From assembly GCA_003022655.1 (NCBI GenBank), contig PXSX01000368.1, forward strand, positions 1 through 14,334: a DNA stretch of 14,334 bases. Reading direction: 5' to 3'. The notes beneath the pieces were generated by a model. It ran no database searches, was not told the DNA's origin, and worked only from the letters and a program-made list of their open reading frames with translations. A program made the position numbers and the translations under genes. Below are positions 1 to 6,834 of the stretch, piece by piece; position 1 is the first letter of the stretch; every line of letters begins with the position of its first letter. This DNA is from Bacteroidetes bacterium QH_1_64_81 (GTDB lineage Bacteria > Bacteroidota > Rhodothermia > Rhodothermales > Salinibacteraceae).

Positions 1-768
1 GACCTGCTGGACGAGGCAAAGTCCGCGCTGGAGCAGATCTGGGCGTGGGCCTACGATTGGTCGGAGGTGGGCCGCCCCGTCCACGAGGGACAGCCCGAGT
101 CCCAGCAGCTCGCCGTCCCGATGATCCTGCTCAACCTCATTGACGTAGTGGCGGGGGACGAGGCCGACGACTACACGGTAGAGGTCGATGACTGCATCGA
201 GCGCATCCGGCGCCACGTCGACCCCGACGCGCAGCTCGTCCGGGAAAACGTGCGGCCGGACGGGACGCCGGTGGAGGGCAGTGACGGGCGTCTCCTCAAC
301 CCGGGCCATGCCATCGAGGCGGGGTGGTTCGTGCAGCACTGGGCCCAGCGCCTGGGTCGGCCCGGCCTGCAGAAACTCGCTGCGGACGTCGTGCGGTGGT
401 CCTTCGAGACCGGGTGGGACGACGAGCACGGCGGCCTCTTCTATTTCCTCGACGCCGAAGGCTACCCGCCCACGAAGCTCGAGTGGTTCATGAAGCTGTG
501 GTGGCCCCACACCGAGGCCCTCTACGCCCACCTCCTCAACTACGCCCTCACAGGCCGGGAGGAGGACTGGTTCGCCTTCGAACAGGTCCACGACTACGCA
601 TTCGAGCACTTCTCCGACCCCGAGCACGGGGGGTGGTTTGGGTACCTGGATCGCCAGGGCCACGTCACCCACACGTGCAAGGGAGCGCCGTACAAGGGCT
701 GCTTTCACGTGCCGCGAGGACTCTTCCTCTGCTGGCGGCTCCTGCGGCGACTGCAACGGAGACGTTGA
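1..768 (+). CDS. N-acylglucosamine 2-epimerase (AGE/RnBP family), 5'-truncated by window edge
   Basis: The frame is open from base 1 to the TGA at 766-768, giving 255 residues of a protein that is normally about 390-400, so the N-terminal third lies outside the window. AGE enzymes are cytosolic (alpha/alpha)6-barrels that interconvert GlcNAc and ManNAc, or other sugars in related subfamilies (cellobiose epimerase, mannose isomerase). Visible family motifs, numbered from base 1, are NPGHAIEAGWF (His103), LEWFMKLWWPHTEAL (Glu172), GGWFGYLDRQG and KGCFHVPRGL (His236). As I remember the Anabaena enzyme, its catalytic residues are His239, Glu308 and His372; the spacings of 69 and 64 are identical here, so the catalytic set seems kept. 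The WWPH and KGCFHVPR wording favours true RnBP-type AGE over cellobiose epimerase, but the substrate remains an inference. A degraded IS lies 121 bp downstream. Confidence 0.9.
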   Translation, partial: DLLDEAKSALEQIWAWAYDWSEVGRPVHEGQPESQQLAVPMILLNLIDVVAGDEADDYTVEVDDCIERIRRHVDPDAQLVRENVRPDGTPVEGSDGRLLNPGHAIEAGWFVQHWAQRLGRPGLQKLAADVVRWSFETGWDDEHGGLFYFLDAEGYPPTKLEWFMKLWWPHTEALYAHLLNYALTGREEDWFAFEQVHDYAFEHFSDPEHGGWFGYLDRQGHVTHTCKGAPYKGCFHVPRGLFLCWRLLRRLQRRR

Positions 769-819
769 GGAGGTCTGGGTGGGCAGAGGAAAGGGAGCGA
801 CCAGAAGACGTTGCAACCG

Positions 820-853
820 CTCGGTACGGATGTGCTCTCGGTACGGATGTGCT
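820..853. repeat. 17-bp perfect tandem duplication upstream of the transposase
   Basis: The unit CTCGGTACGGATGTGCT occurs twice with no spacer (820-836 and 837-853). It lies in the 121-bp gap between the epimerase stop (768) and the transposase ATG (890), in which I see no gene, promoter or clear IS end. It resembles the five duplications inside the transposase in unit length, perfect identity and direct abutment, but breaks no frame. Confidence 0.95.
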
Positions 854-940
854 CGGCATGTTCCAAGAAATAGCGTCCGATCCGACAGGATGATTGGATT
901 TCCAGTTGACGAGTTGCTCAGCGAGGAAGAATGCTACCGG

Positions 941-972
941 TACTTGAAACGGTCGATACTTGAAACGGTCGC
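941..972. repeat. Tandem duplication in transposase, period 16
   Basis: TACTTGAAACGGTCG occurs at 941-955 and 957-971 with one base (A956) between the copies. The extra 16 bp moves the frame by +1 and causes the TAA at 1007-1009. Removing one period restores CYRYLKRSLHPEGFSCPNG, the expected family N-terminus. The A between copies matches neither the base before copy 1 (G940) nor the base after copy 2 (C972), so it is either a later substitution or an untemplated base. Confidence 0.95.
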
Positions 973-1050
973 TCCATCCGGAGGGGTTTTCTTGTCCGAA
1001 CGGACATAAGCTGCCGGATGATCAGGCCCCGCACGACCGCCGCCGAGCGC

Positions 1051-1080
1051 CGCTTGTGGACTACTCGCTTGTGGACTACC
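1051..1080. repeat. Tandem duplication in transposase, period 15 (in frame)
   Basis: CGCTTGTGGACTAC occurs at 1051-1064 and 1066-1079 with T1065 between the copies. It adds five residues (LVDYSLVDYRC instead of LVDYRC) without changing the frame. As at 941, the junction base differs from both possible donors (C1050 and C1080). Confidence 0.95.
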
Positions 1081-1082
1081 GC

Positions 1083-1110
1083 TGCCGGGAGTGCGGTGCC
1101 GGGAGTGCGG
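1083..1110. repeat. 14-bp perfect tandem duplication in transposase
   Basis: TGCCGGGAGTGCGG occurs twice without spacer (1083-1096 and 1097-1110). It encodes the second Cys pair of the zinc-ribbon-like domain (CREC). The 14-bp gain shifts the frame; removing one copy restores CRECGAVFNIFTDTVW. It starts three bases after the end of the previous duplication. Confidence 0.95.
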
Positions 1111-1360
1111 AGCGGTATTTAACATCTTCACCGATACGGTGTGGTCAAAAACCCACTACGACTGTTCTACGATTGTGATGCTTCTGCGTGGATTTGCGAA
1201 GGGCGTTCCGACCAAGCATCTGACCGACGAGATGGACTTGGCCTACCCGTCGGTGCTAAAGCGGCGTCACCGCATTCAGGAGGCAGTTCAGCAGGGAGAG
1301 CGGGTCGGGCTCCCCGGCGGGGCGCTGGAGCATGAACTACCGGATCCAGAGGTCGAAGCC

Positions 1361-1390
1361 GACGAGATGTATCAAGACGAGATGTATCAA
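1361..1390. repeat. 15-bp perfect tandem duplication over the first catalytic Asp
   Basis: GACGAGATGTATCAA occurs twice without spacer (1361-1375 and 1376-1390). The frame is kept, but the motif becomes EADEMYQDEMYQNAG in place of EADEMYQNAG, duplicating the segment with the first catalytic Asp of the DDE-type core. Confidence 0.95.
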
Positions 1391-1680
1391 AACGCGGGGA
1401 AAAAAGGAAAGCCGCACCGGAATCCGGATGATCCTCCACGCCGCCGGGCCAACAAAGCCCGAGGGCGTGGGACTTACGAGAACGACCGGCCTCCGGTCCT
1501 CGGAATGGTCGGCCGCGAAACCGGATGGGCCTGCTTCCGAGTTTGCGTCGACACGAAGGAGGACACGATTCAGACAACGGTTGCCGGAGAAACGGCAGAG
1601 GAGGCCTGCATTTTTACCGACGAGAGCCGCTCGTACCTGTGGCTCGAAAACGAGGAGGAATCCAGAACCCGGAAAGCCAT

Positions 1681-1712
1681 CGATCACTCTGAAGGCCGAT
1701 CACTCTGAAGGC
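1681..1712. repeat. 16-bp perfect tandem duplication in transposase C-terminal part
   Basis: CGATCACTCTGAAGGC occurs twice without spacer (1681-1696 and 1697-1712). The +1 shift leads the third frame piece to its stop at 1706-1708. Removing one copy joins KAIDHSEG to WAEDRDGDGTREVHVNT, the expected family sequence. Confidence 0.95.
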
Positions 1713-1960
1713 TGGGCTGAGGACCGCGATGGAGATGGCACTCGGGAGGTTCACGTCAACACAATCGAGGGAATTTGGACAAGCCTGCGCAACCGGCTAC
1801 GGCGCTTCCGCGGTGTTCATAAGGACCACCTATCCGGGTATGTAGCGATGTTTGAGCTTGCTTTCAATCACGACCAAGTCACGCCGGCCCTCCTGCAGCG
1901 CATGTGCGGCGTGTAGTTCCATCCCTGACCTAATAAGAGCCTCCAAAGTTTAATCCATCC

Positions 1961-1990
1961 TTGATGGGGTCCGTGGGTGTCTCGTAACAT
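1961..1990 (+). promoter_or_regulatory. Weak sigma70-like promoter candidate upstream of first SusC
   Basis: TTGATG (1961-1966) and TAACAT (1985-1990) are 18 bp apart and lie 117 bp before the SusC ATG at 2107. Each matches four of six consensus bases. I saw no Bacteroidota-type TAnnTTTG box in 1917-2106. This is a pattern guess only; nothing else is evident in this 190-bp gap. Confidence 0.2.
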
Positions 1991-2106
1991 GGGCAGCACC
2001 TCCTACGGGCTCGCATGAACTCCTGCGTGTCGTCCTGTCTGGGCCTTCCACAGGCACCCTCTAGCTCAACCTCCGCTGTATTACGTCCCGGTCCACCAGA
2101 TCACCT

Positions 2107-5032
2107 ATGCTGACCCGCCGTCTCCTCACAGTGATAAGCTGCTTCTTCCTCATCGGCCTCCTCGGAGCCATCTCCGTCCAGGCTCAGGAACGAGACTACA
2201 CGATCAGGGGTCGGGTGATGACGACCGATGCGGATGAGGGACTGCCGGGGGCGAACGTGCAGATCCAGGGCGCGACGGCCGGCACGGCCACTCAGGCCAA
2301 TGGACGATTTTCATTTACGGCGTCGCTTTCGCCCGGGACGTACACGCTCCGGGTCACCTTCGTCGGGTACCGGGCGGTCCGGCAGCAAATCGAGCTAGCC
2401 GATCAGCGCACCGTCTCTGTCGGCACAATCGAGCTCCAGCCCGACATCGCAGGTCTGGAGGAAGTCGTGGTCACCGGTCAGGCCGGGCCTACCCGTCGGA
2501 AGGAACTCGGGAATGCCATCTCGTCGGTCGAGGCTGCAGACCTCCAGGAGGCTCCAAAATCCTCCACGCTCCAGTCGCTTCAGGGCCGTGGACGGGGTGA
2601 TCGTGAGCAATGACTCCCCGGAGCTGATTCAGATTGGAGGGACAACGCAGAACCGGCTCGTGGACGTCAATCCCAATGACATTGCCCGGATCGAAGTGGT
2701 GAAAGGGGCCGCGGCGGCCGCTCTGTACGGCTCCCGCGCCAACAACGGCGTCATCCAGATCTTTACGAAGAAGGGAGAGGAGGGGGAGACCGACATTACT
2801 TACAACACCCGGATCGAGACACAGGCCGTCCGGAAGACACTCGACGTGAACATGGCCCAGAACGATCAGGGTCAGTTTCTGGACAACGCTGGCGATCCGC
2901 TCCCGAACGATCAGAAACGCTGGGACTGGCAGGACTTTGTCTTCGAGCGGGCCTATGGCACAGAGCAGTATCTCTCGGTCTCCGGAGCCTCGGGGGACAC
3001 CCGCTTTTTCGTGTCGGGGGCGTACCTGTTCAACCAAGGTATCGTCGATCAGTCAAACTTCCGGCGCTACAATGGCACGGCGCGGCTTCAGCACACCGTG
3101 AATGACTGGATCAATGTGTCGGTGGGGGCCCGCTACGCCCGCAGCGAGAGCAAAGATGTGCCCAACGGCGGACTGAACTCGCTCTACGGGTCGCTCACCG
3201 GCTTCATCTTCGGCCCCAACACGTTTGATCCGCGTCCGGACGACCTGGGCCGCTTTCCCGACGACGCCATCTTCTCGAACCCGCTGGAGGTGCAGTCTCG
3301 GTTTGACTTCGGGCAGACGACCGATCGGTTTATCGGTGACCTTCAGGTCGACCTCACGCCACTGGAGGGACTGAGCGTCAACTACATCCTCGGCCTCGAC
3401 ACCTACGAGCAGACCGGCACAGGATTCATCCCGCGGGGCGTTTCGACCCCCGGATTCGGAACGGGCTTTTCGCGGCGGTCTGAGCTGAGCAATCTCCAGC
3501 TCAACAGCGATCTGAACCTCCGGTACGAGACAACGCTCTGGCCCGGCCTGAGCTCGACCACACTTCTGGGCGGCACGTTCCAGTACGAGTCCGAAGAGAC
3601 ATTCAGCGCGCAGTCGCAGGATCTGGTTCCAATCTCAGAGACAGTCGGGGCCGGGACCTCCTCCCGCGACTTTGGGGAGTTTCGGGCTCCACGGACCATC
3701 TACGGCATATTTGGGCAGCAAAAGTTCGGCGTGGCCGACCAGCTCTTCGTAACGGGTGCTCTGCGGCTGGACGCGTCCTCCTCCTTCGGCGAGGACAGCC
3801 GTTGGCAGCTGTATCCGAAGGTGAGCACCTCATATGTGGTGTCCGACCACGCTTTCGTGCAGGAGGCGATCGGGGACGTCGTGTCCAGCTTCAAAGTGCG
3901 CGGATCTGTCGGATGGTCGGGGGGACTCACGTCGATCGGAGCGTTCGACCGGTTCACGGTCTACGACGCGCAGTCCTTCGGTGGCAAGCCGGGCCTCCAG
4001 CCGAGTTCGCAGCTCGGGGCCGTGGGCGTGCAGCCGGAGCGCCAGCGCGAGGTCGAGGTGGGGACGGATGTCAGTCTGCTGGACGACCGGCTCGGCGTCA
4101 CCGTCACGTACTACCGGCAGAACACGGAGGACCTCCTGCTCACGAAGTCGCTCGCTCCGACGACGGGATTCAATTCGGAGCTCGACAACATCGGCTCTGT
4201 GACCAACGAAGGCGTCGAGCTCCGGCTTCGGGGCATTCCCCTGGATGGAGAGGATGTGCGCTGGACCTCCACCGCTACGTATACCCGCAGCCGCAACGAG
4301 GTCAACGGCATTCCGGGCGCCACGGGTCGCATCATCATCCCGAGCAGCTTCCGGGTGTCGGTGGCCCAGAACGGAGAGCCCATCGGGTCGTACTTCGGCC
4401 CCGCCTTCGAGCGTAATCAGAACGGGGACGTGGTCGACACAGAAGGGAACGCGATGGAGAAAAACGAGGATGGGCTATGGCGACCGAAAAACTGCAATGT
4501 CAGCAGCAACGGGTGCAGTGGCATCCCGGCGTCGGCCCCGAGAGACAAAATCATCGGCAGTCCGCAGCCCGACTTCACCTTTTCCTGGATCAATCAGGTG
4601 CAGGTCCGAGATAATCTCAGTGTCCGCGTTCAGTTCGACGGGGAGATCGGCCAGGACGTGTTCAACTTCACGCGTCGGGTGGGAGCCTTCTCGCCCTTTG
4701 GGACCCTGGAGATTTACGAGCGCGAGCTTGAAGGCGATCTTCCGAGCGGATACGGTGCAGCGGCGTTCAACATCTTCGAGCACTGGGTAGAAGACGGGTC
4801 CTATGTCAAGCTCCGGGAGGTGGCGGTGAACTACACCGTTCAGGCCCGAGGGCTTCCCGTCGAGAGCGTGAAGCTCACCGCGGCGGGCCGCAATCTATTC
4901 TCGATCGACGACTATACGGGGTACGACCCGGAGATCAACACCGGTGGGCAGCGGACGGGTGTTCGGGGATTCGACTTCGTGGTGCCCCCCATTCCCCGCA
5001 CCTTCTCCCTCGGGGCCACTCTGAATTTTTAG
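2107..5032 (+). pseudogene. SusC/RagA-type TonB-dependent outer-membrane transporter, plug domain deleted and frameshifted
   Basis: The N-terminal piece (2107-2613) has a signal peptide (MLTRRLLTV...SVQA|Q, cut after about residue 26), a carboxypeptidase-D-like regulatory domain (about 30-113), the LEEVVVTG segment (117-124) and the start of the plug up to LQGR (Arg161, codon 2587-2589). It then runs into a TGA at 2611-2613. The rest continues in another frame from about 2588 (VDGVIVSND, NPNDIARIEVVKGAAAAAL, then a full 22-strand-type barrel) to the TAG at 5032, ending ATLNF. Compared with the intact paralogue at 6835, about 35 residues between LQGR and VDG are missing, i.e. a deletion of roughly 105 bp with length 2 mod 3. 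The repaired protein would be about 1010 residues. A barrel loop holds a close Cys pair (CNVSSNGC). A SusD gene follows after 65 bp. The barrel shows no other damage, so the lesion is recent or a sequence error. Confidence 0.9.
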
Positions 5033-5097
5033 GTGGTCGCTCATAGCACGGCCCCGCACTCTGATCAGTTTTCCAGTTATAGTTTCAGACTCCCATC

Positions 5098-6447
5098 ATG
5101 CAATACGGCGCGTCTCGCCACTCGTTCATTGCTGCACTCGTCGTCACTGGCCTGCTACTCTCGGCGGCCTGCGACCTGAATCCGGCCAATGAGAACAACC
5201 CGACGGAAGAGGAGGTCTTGTCGACGGCGGAGGGGATCCGGACCCTCACCGTGGGCATGCAGGAGTTCTACGCGACGGATGCCCTGAACGCAACGATTCC
5301 CCGGGCCATGAGCATCACCAGCCGGGAGATTGCCATCAACAACACGTTCAGCAACCTCATCGAGATGGAGACAGGGGGGACCGACCTTCCCACCAGCAAC
5401 GTCAACATCGAGTCGATGTGGTCCACCAACTACCGGGTCGTGAGCATGGCTGAGAACGTGCTGGCGAACGCCCCGGACGTGAACCTCACGGCGGAGATAC
5501 GAAGCGGCATCGTGGCCACGGCCCGTCTCTTTAAGGCCATGGCCCTCGGGAATATCGCGCTGGCCTTCGAGCAGGCCCCGATGACGACGAGCCGGGACGG
5601 CACCGCCGAATTTGTGCCGCGCCAACAGGTGCTTCAGGAAGCAATTACGCTTCTCGACGATGCACTGTCGCGACTCGATAGCACGGCCCCGTCCGACGAC
5701 TTCCGGAACAACATCCTCGCGACGGGGCTGAGTCTCCGCAATACGATTCACACCTACCGGGCCCGCTTCCATCTCCTTGTGGGCAACGATCAGGATGCCA
5801 TCGATGCGGCAAACCAGGTGGATCCAACGGTGGCCTCGCAGTTCAACTACGACGACCAGAGCCAGAATCCCTTCTGGCAAGAGTTCATCCGGTCCGGCGA
5901 CCTTGCTCCCCGCGACAGCTTCGGCACGCGGCTGACAGAGCCGGGAGACTCGCTCCGACTGAATTTCTTCACGAACCCCGAAGATGCTCTGAGTACCCCC
6001 AACGAGCTCCCTATCGAGGGCCCCGACGGTTTTTACACGAGTGCGTCCTCCCCCTTTCCCCTCTACGTGCCGGGCGAGCTGCCGCTGATTCGGGCCGAGG
6101 CGAAGTTGAGTATGAACGGGGCTACGCAGGAGGTCGTCGATGAGATTGACAGGGTGCGAACCGATTCTCTTGGAAGCGACGACATTCCGTCCCCGTTCGG
6201 CATCGCCGCGGAGCTGTCCCCGTACAACGGACCGATGACAGAAGAGGCGCTTCGGACGGAGATCCTCCGCCAGCGCCGCGCTGAACTCTACCTTCTAGGT
6301 ACCGGACTGGCCGACAACCGTCGTCTCGGACCGGAGGTGAACAGCTGGCGGGATCCGGGGCCGTTCGAACGAAGCCGGAATTTCTATCCCTATCCCGACC
6401 AGGAACGCCGCAATAATCCGAATACACCTGAGAGCCCCGAGTTTTAA
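5098..6447 (+). CDS. RagB/SusD family nutrient-uptake outer-membrane lipoprotein
   Basis: This 449-residue protein begins with a lipoprotein signal (hydrophobic segment 10-24, LLLSAAC, acylation at Cys25), so it should sit on the outer-membrane surface as the ligand-binding lid of the SusC encoded 65 bp upstream. Family signs are the helical N-terminal half (MWSTNYRVVSMAENVLAN), the segment GELPLIRAEAKL (about 325-338) and the C-terminal EILRQRRAELYLLGTGLADNR (about 387-407), typical of SusD. Length is at the short end of the family. The ligand cannot be inferred. Because the partner SusC is broken, this protein may be stranded without a transporter, unless it works with another SusC. No Shine-Dalgarno site is evident; the ATG was chosen because the signal peptide follows directly. 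Confidence 0.9.
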   Translation: MQYGASRHSFIAALVVTGLLLSAACDLNPANENNPTEEEVLSTAEGIRTLTVGMQEFYATDALNATIPRAMSITSREIAINNTFSNLIEMETGGTDLPTSNVNIESMWSTNYRVVSMAENVLANAPDVNLTAEIRSGIVATARLFKAMALGNIALAFEQAPMTTSRDGTAEFVPRQQVLQEAITLLDDALSRLDSTAPSDDFRNNILATGLSLRNTIHTYRARFHLLVGNDQDAIDAANQVDPTVASQFNYDDQSQNPFWQEFIRSGDLAPRDSFGTRLTEPGDSLRLNFFTNPEDALSTPNELPIEGPDGFYTSASSPFPLYVPGELPLIRAEAKLSMNGATQEVVDEIDRVRTDSLGSDDIPSPFGIAAELSPYNGPMTEEALRTEILRQRRAELYLLGTGLADNRRLGPEVNSWRDPGPFERSRNFYPYPDQERRNNPNTPESPEF

Positions 6448-6834
6448 GCCGTTTCCCCTCCAATTGGGAACGCTCAAGCACGCTAGGCTTCAGGGGGCCT
6501 CCAAAGCATCCGGGACACTGAAACGTCGATTTTTCGAGACCACGGATTTCCAATTTCGAGGAGTCCGCTGGTCCTGAACGCGGTGCGTAGCGTCACACTC
6601 ACGTGCTTGGGGCAAGACCGGCTTCCGAAGCACGCTGGAAGCGGTCCCAAAGGTTAACAATTCCTTGAGGTAGTCGCATCGGTTTACATATCATGGTTAC
6701 GAGCATGCGTCCGCCGCCGCAAAAAGTGCGGACCCCTCGACGAGGTGTCTCTCCTGGACGACGGAACGGGCCTCCCTCCGTCGCCGATGTCGTTCCTCTT
6801 GTGTTTCCCTCACGGATCGCAGAAATTATCTGTC
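6448..6834. other. Non-coding 387-bp region between first SusD and second SusC
   Basis: I see no gene here. The frame of the downstream SusC is open back to a GTG at 6745, but the added residues carry no recognisable sequence and precede a normal signal peptide, so I treat them as untranslated. Weak inverted repeats follow the SusD stop (TTCCC/GGGAA near 6453-6471) and lie near 6618-6645 (CCG-CTTCC/GGAAGCGG with a bulge); neither has a T-run. An AT-richer patch at 6651-6700 holds the promoter candidate. The length and content suggest that the second SusC/SusD pair has its own transcription start. Confidence 0.5.
6665..6694 (+). promoter_or_regulatory. Sigma70-like promoter candidate for second SusC/SusD pair
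   Basis: TTGAGG (6665-6670) and TATCAT (6689-6694, five of six consensus bases) are separated by 18 bp in the only AT-rich stretch of the gap. A start near 6701 would give a leader of about 135 bp before the ATG at 6835. Support is by pattern alone. Confidence 0.3.

Larger units (their letters stand above)
890..1916 (+). pseudogene. IS1595-family transposase, split by five short tandem duplications
   Basis: Pieces of one transposase lie in three alternating frames. Residues from ATG 890 (MIGFPVDELLSEEECYRYLK) continue, after a frame change near 957, with FSCPNGHKLPDDQAPH. After another change near 1097 comes CRECGAVFNIFTDTVWSKTH through VEADEMYQ, GRGTYENDRPPVLGMVGRE and IFTDES. After a last change near 1697 comes DGTREVHVNTIEGIWTSLRN to the TAG at 1914-1916. 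These are the CPNGH/CRECG zinc-ribbon-like N-terminus and the DDE-related core (Asp in EADEMY, Asp in FTDES, Asn/Glu in HVNTIEG) of IS1595 transposases that use this wording. Each change coincides with a tandem duplication whose length predicts the shift. Removing one copy of all five (16+15+14+15+16 bp) leaves 951 bp, exactly 316 codons plus stop. There is no other stop or frameshift, so inactivation looks recent. As it stands the gene cannot make a full transposase. Confidence 0.9.
890..1942 (+). mobile_element. Degenerate IS1595-family insertion sequence, ends uncertain
   Basis: The element is identified by its transposase (890-1916). The downstream edge is a guess: the + strand reads CCTAATAAGAGCC up to 1941, whose complement begins GGCTCTTATTAGGTCAGG and would suit a terminal inverted repeat starting with GG. 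I find no matching sequence between 768 and 890, so the left end is lost, diverged or misread by me. No target-site duplication could be identified. The element sits between the epimerase gene and a SusC gene and may separate what was once one locus. Confidence 0.45.

Noticed and set aside
638..1009. Open frame joining the end of the epimerase region to the transposase N-terminus
   Set aside because: Its first part is out of frame with the epimerase, which is well supported. Only the part from 890 carries transposase sequence.
941..1712. CRISPR-like or regularly spaced repeat array
   Set aside because: Each doublet has a different unit and there are no spacers of uniform length; these are independent tandem duplications.
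5155..5880. 241-codon - strand frame opposite the first SusD
   Set aside because: The SusD frame has a lipobox and family motifs; the antisense frame has none.
6497..6506. GCCTCCAAAG shared with 1940-1949, considered as an IS end or attachment site
   Set aside because: Ten bases only, with unrelated flanks; chance similarity is likely in a 14-kb window.
6745..6834. N-terminal extension of the second SusC from a GTG start
   Set aside because: It would place 30 residues before an ordinary signal peptide. The ATG at 6835 is the simpler start.
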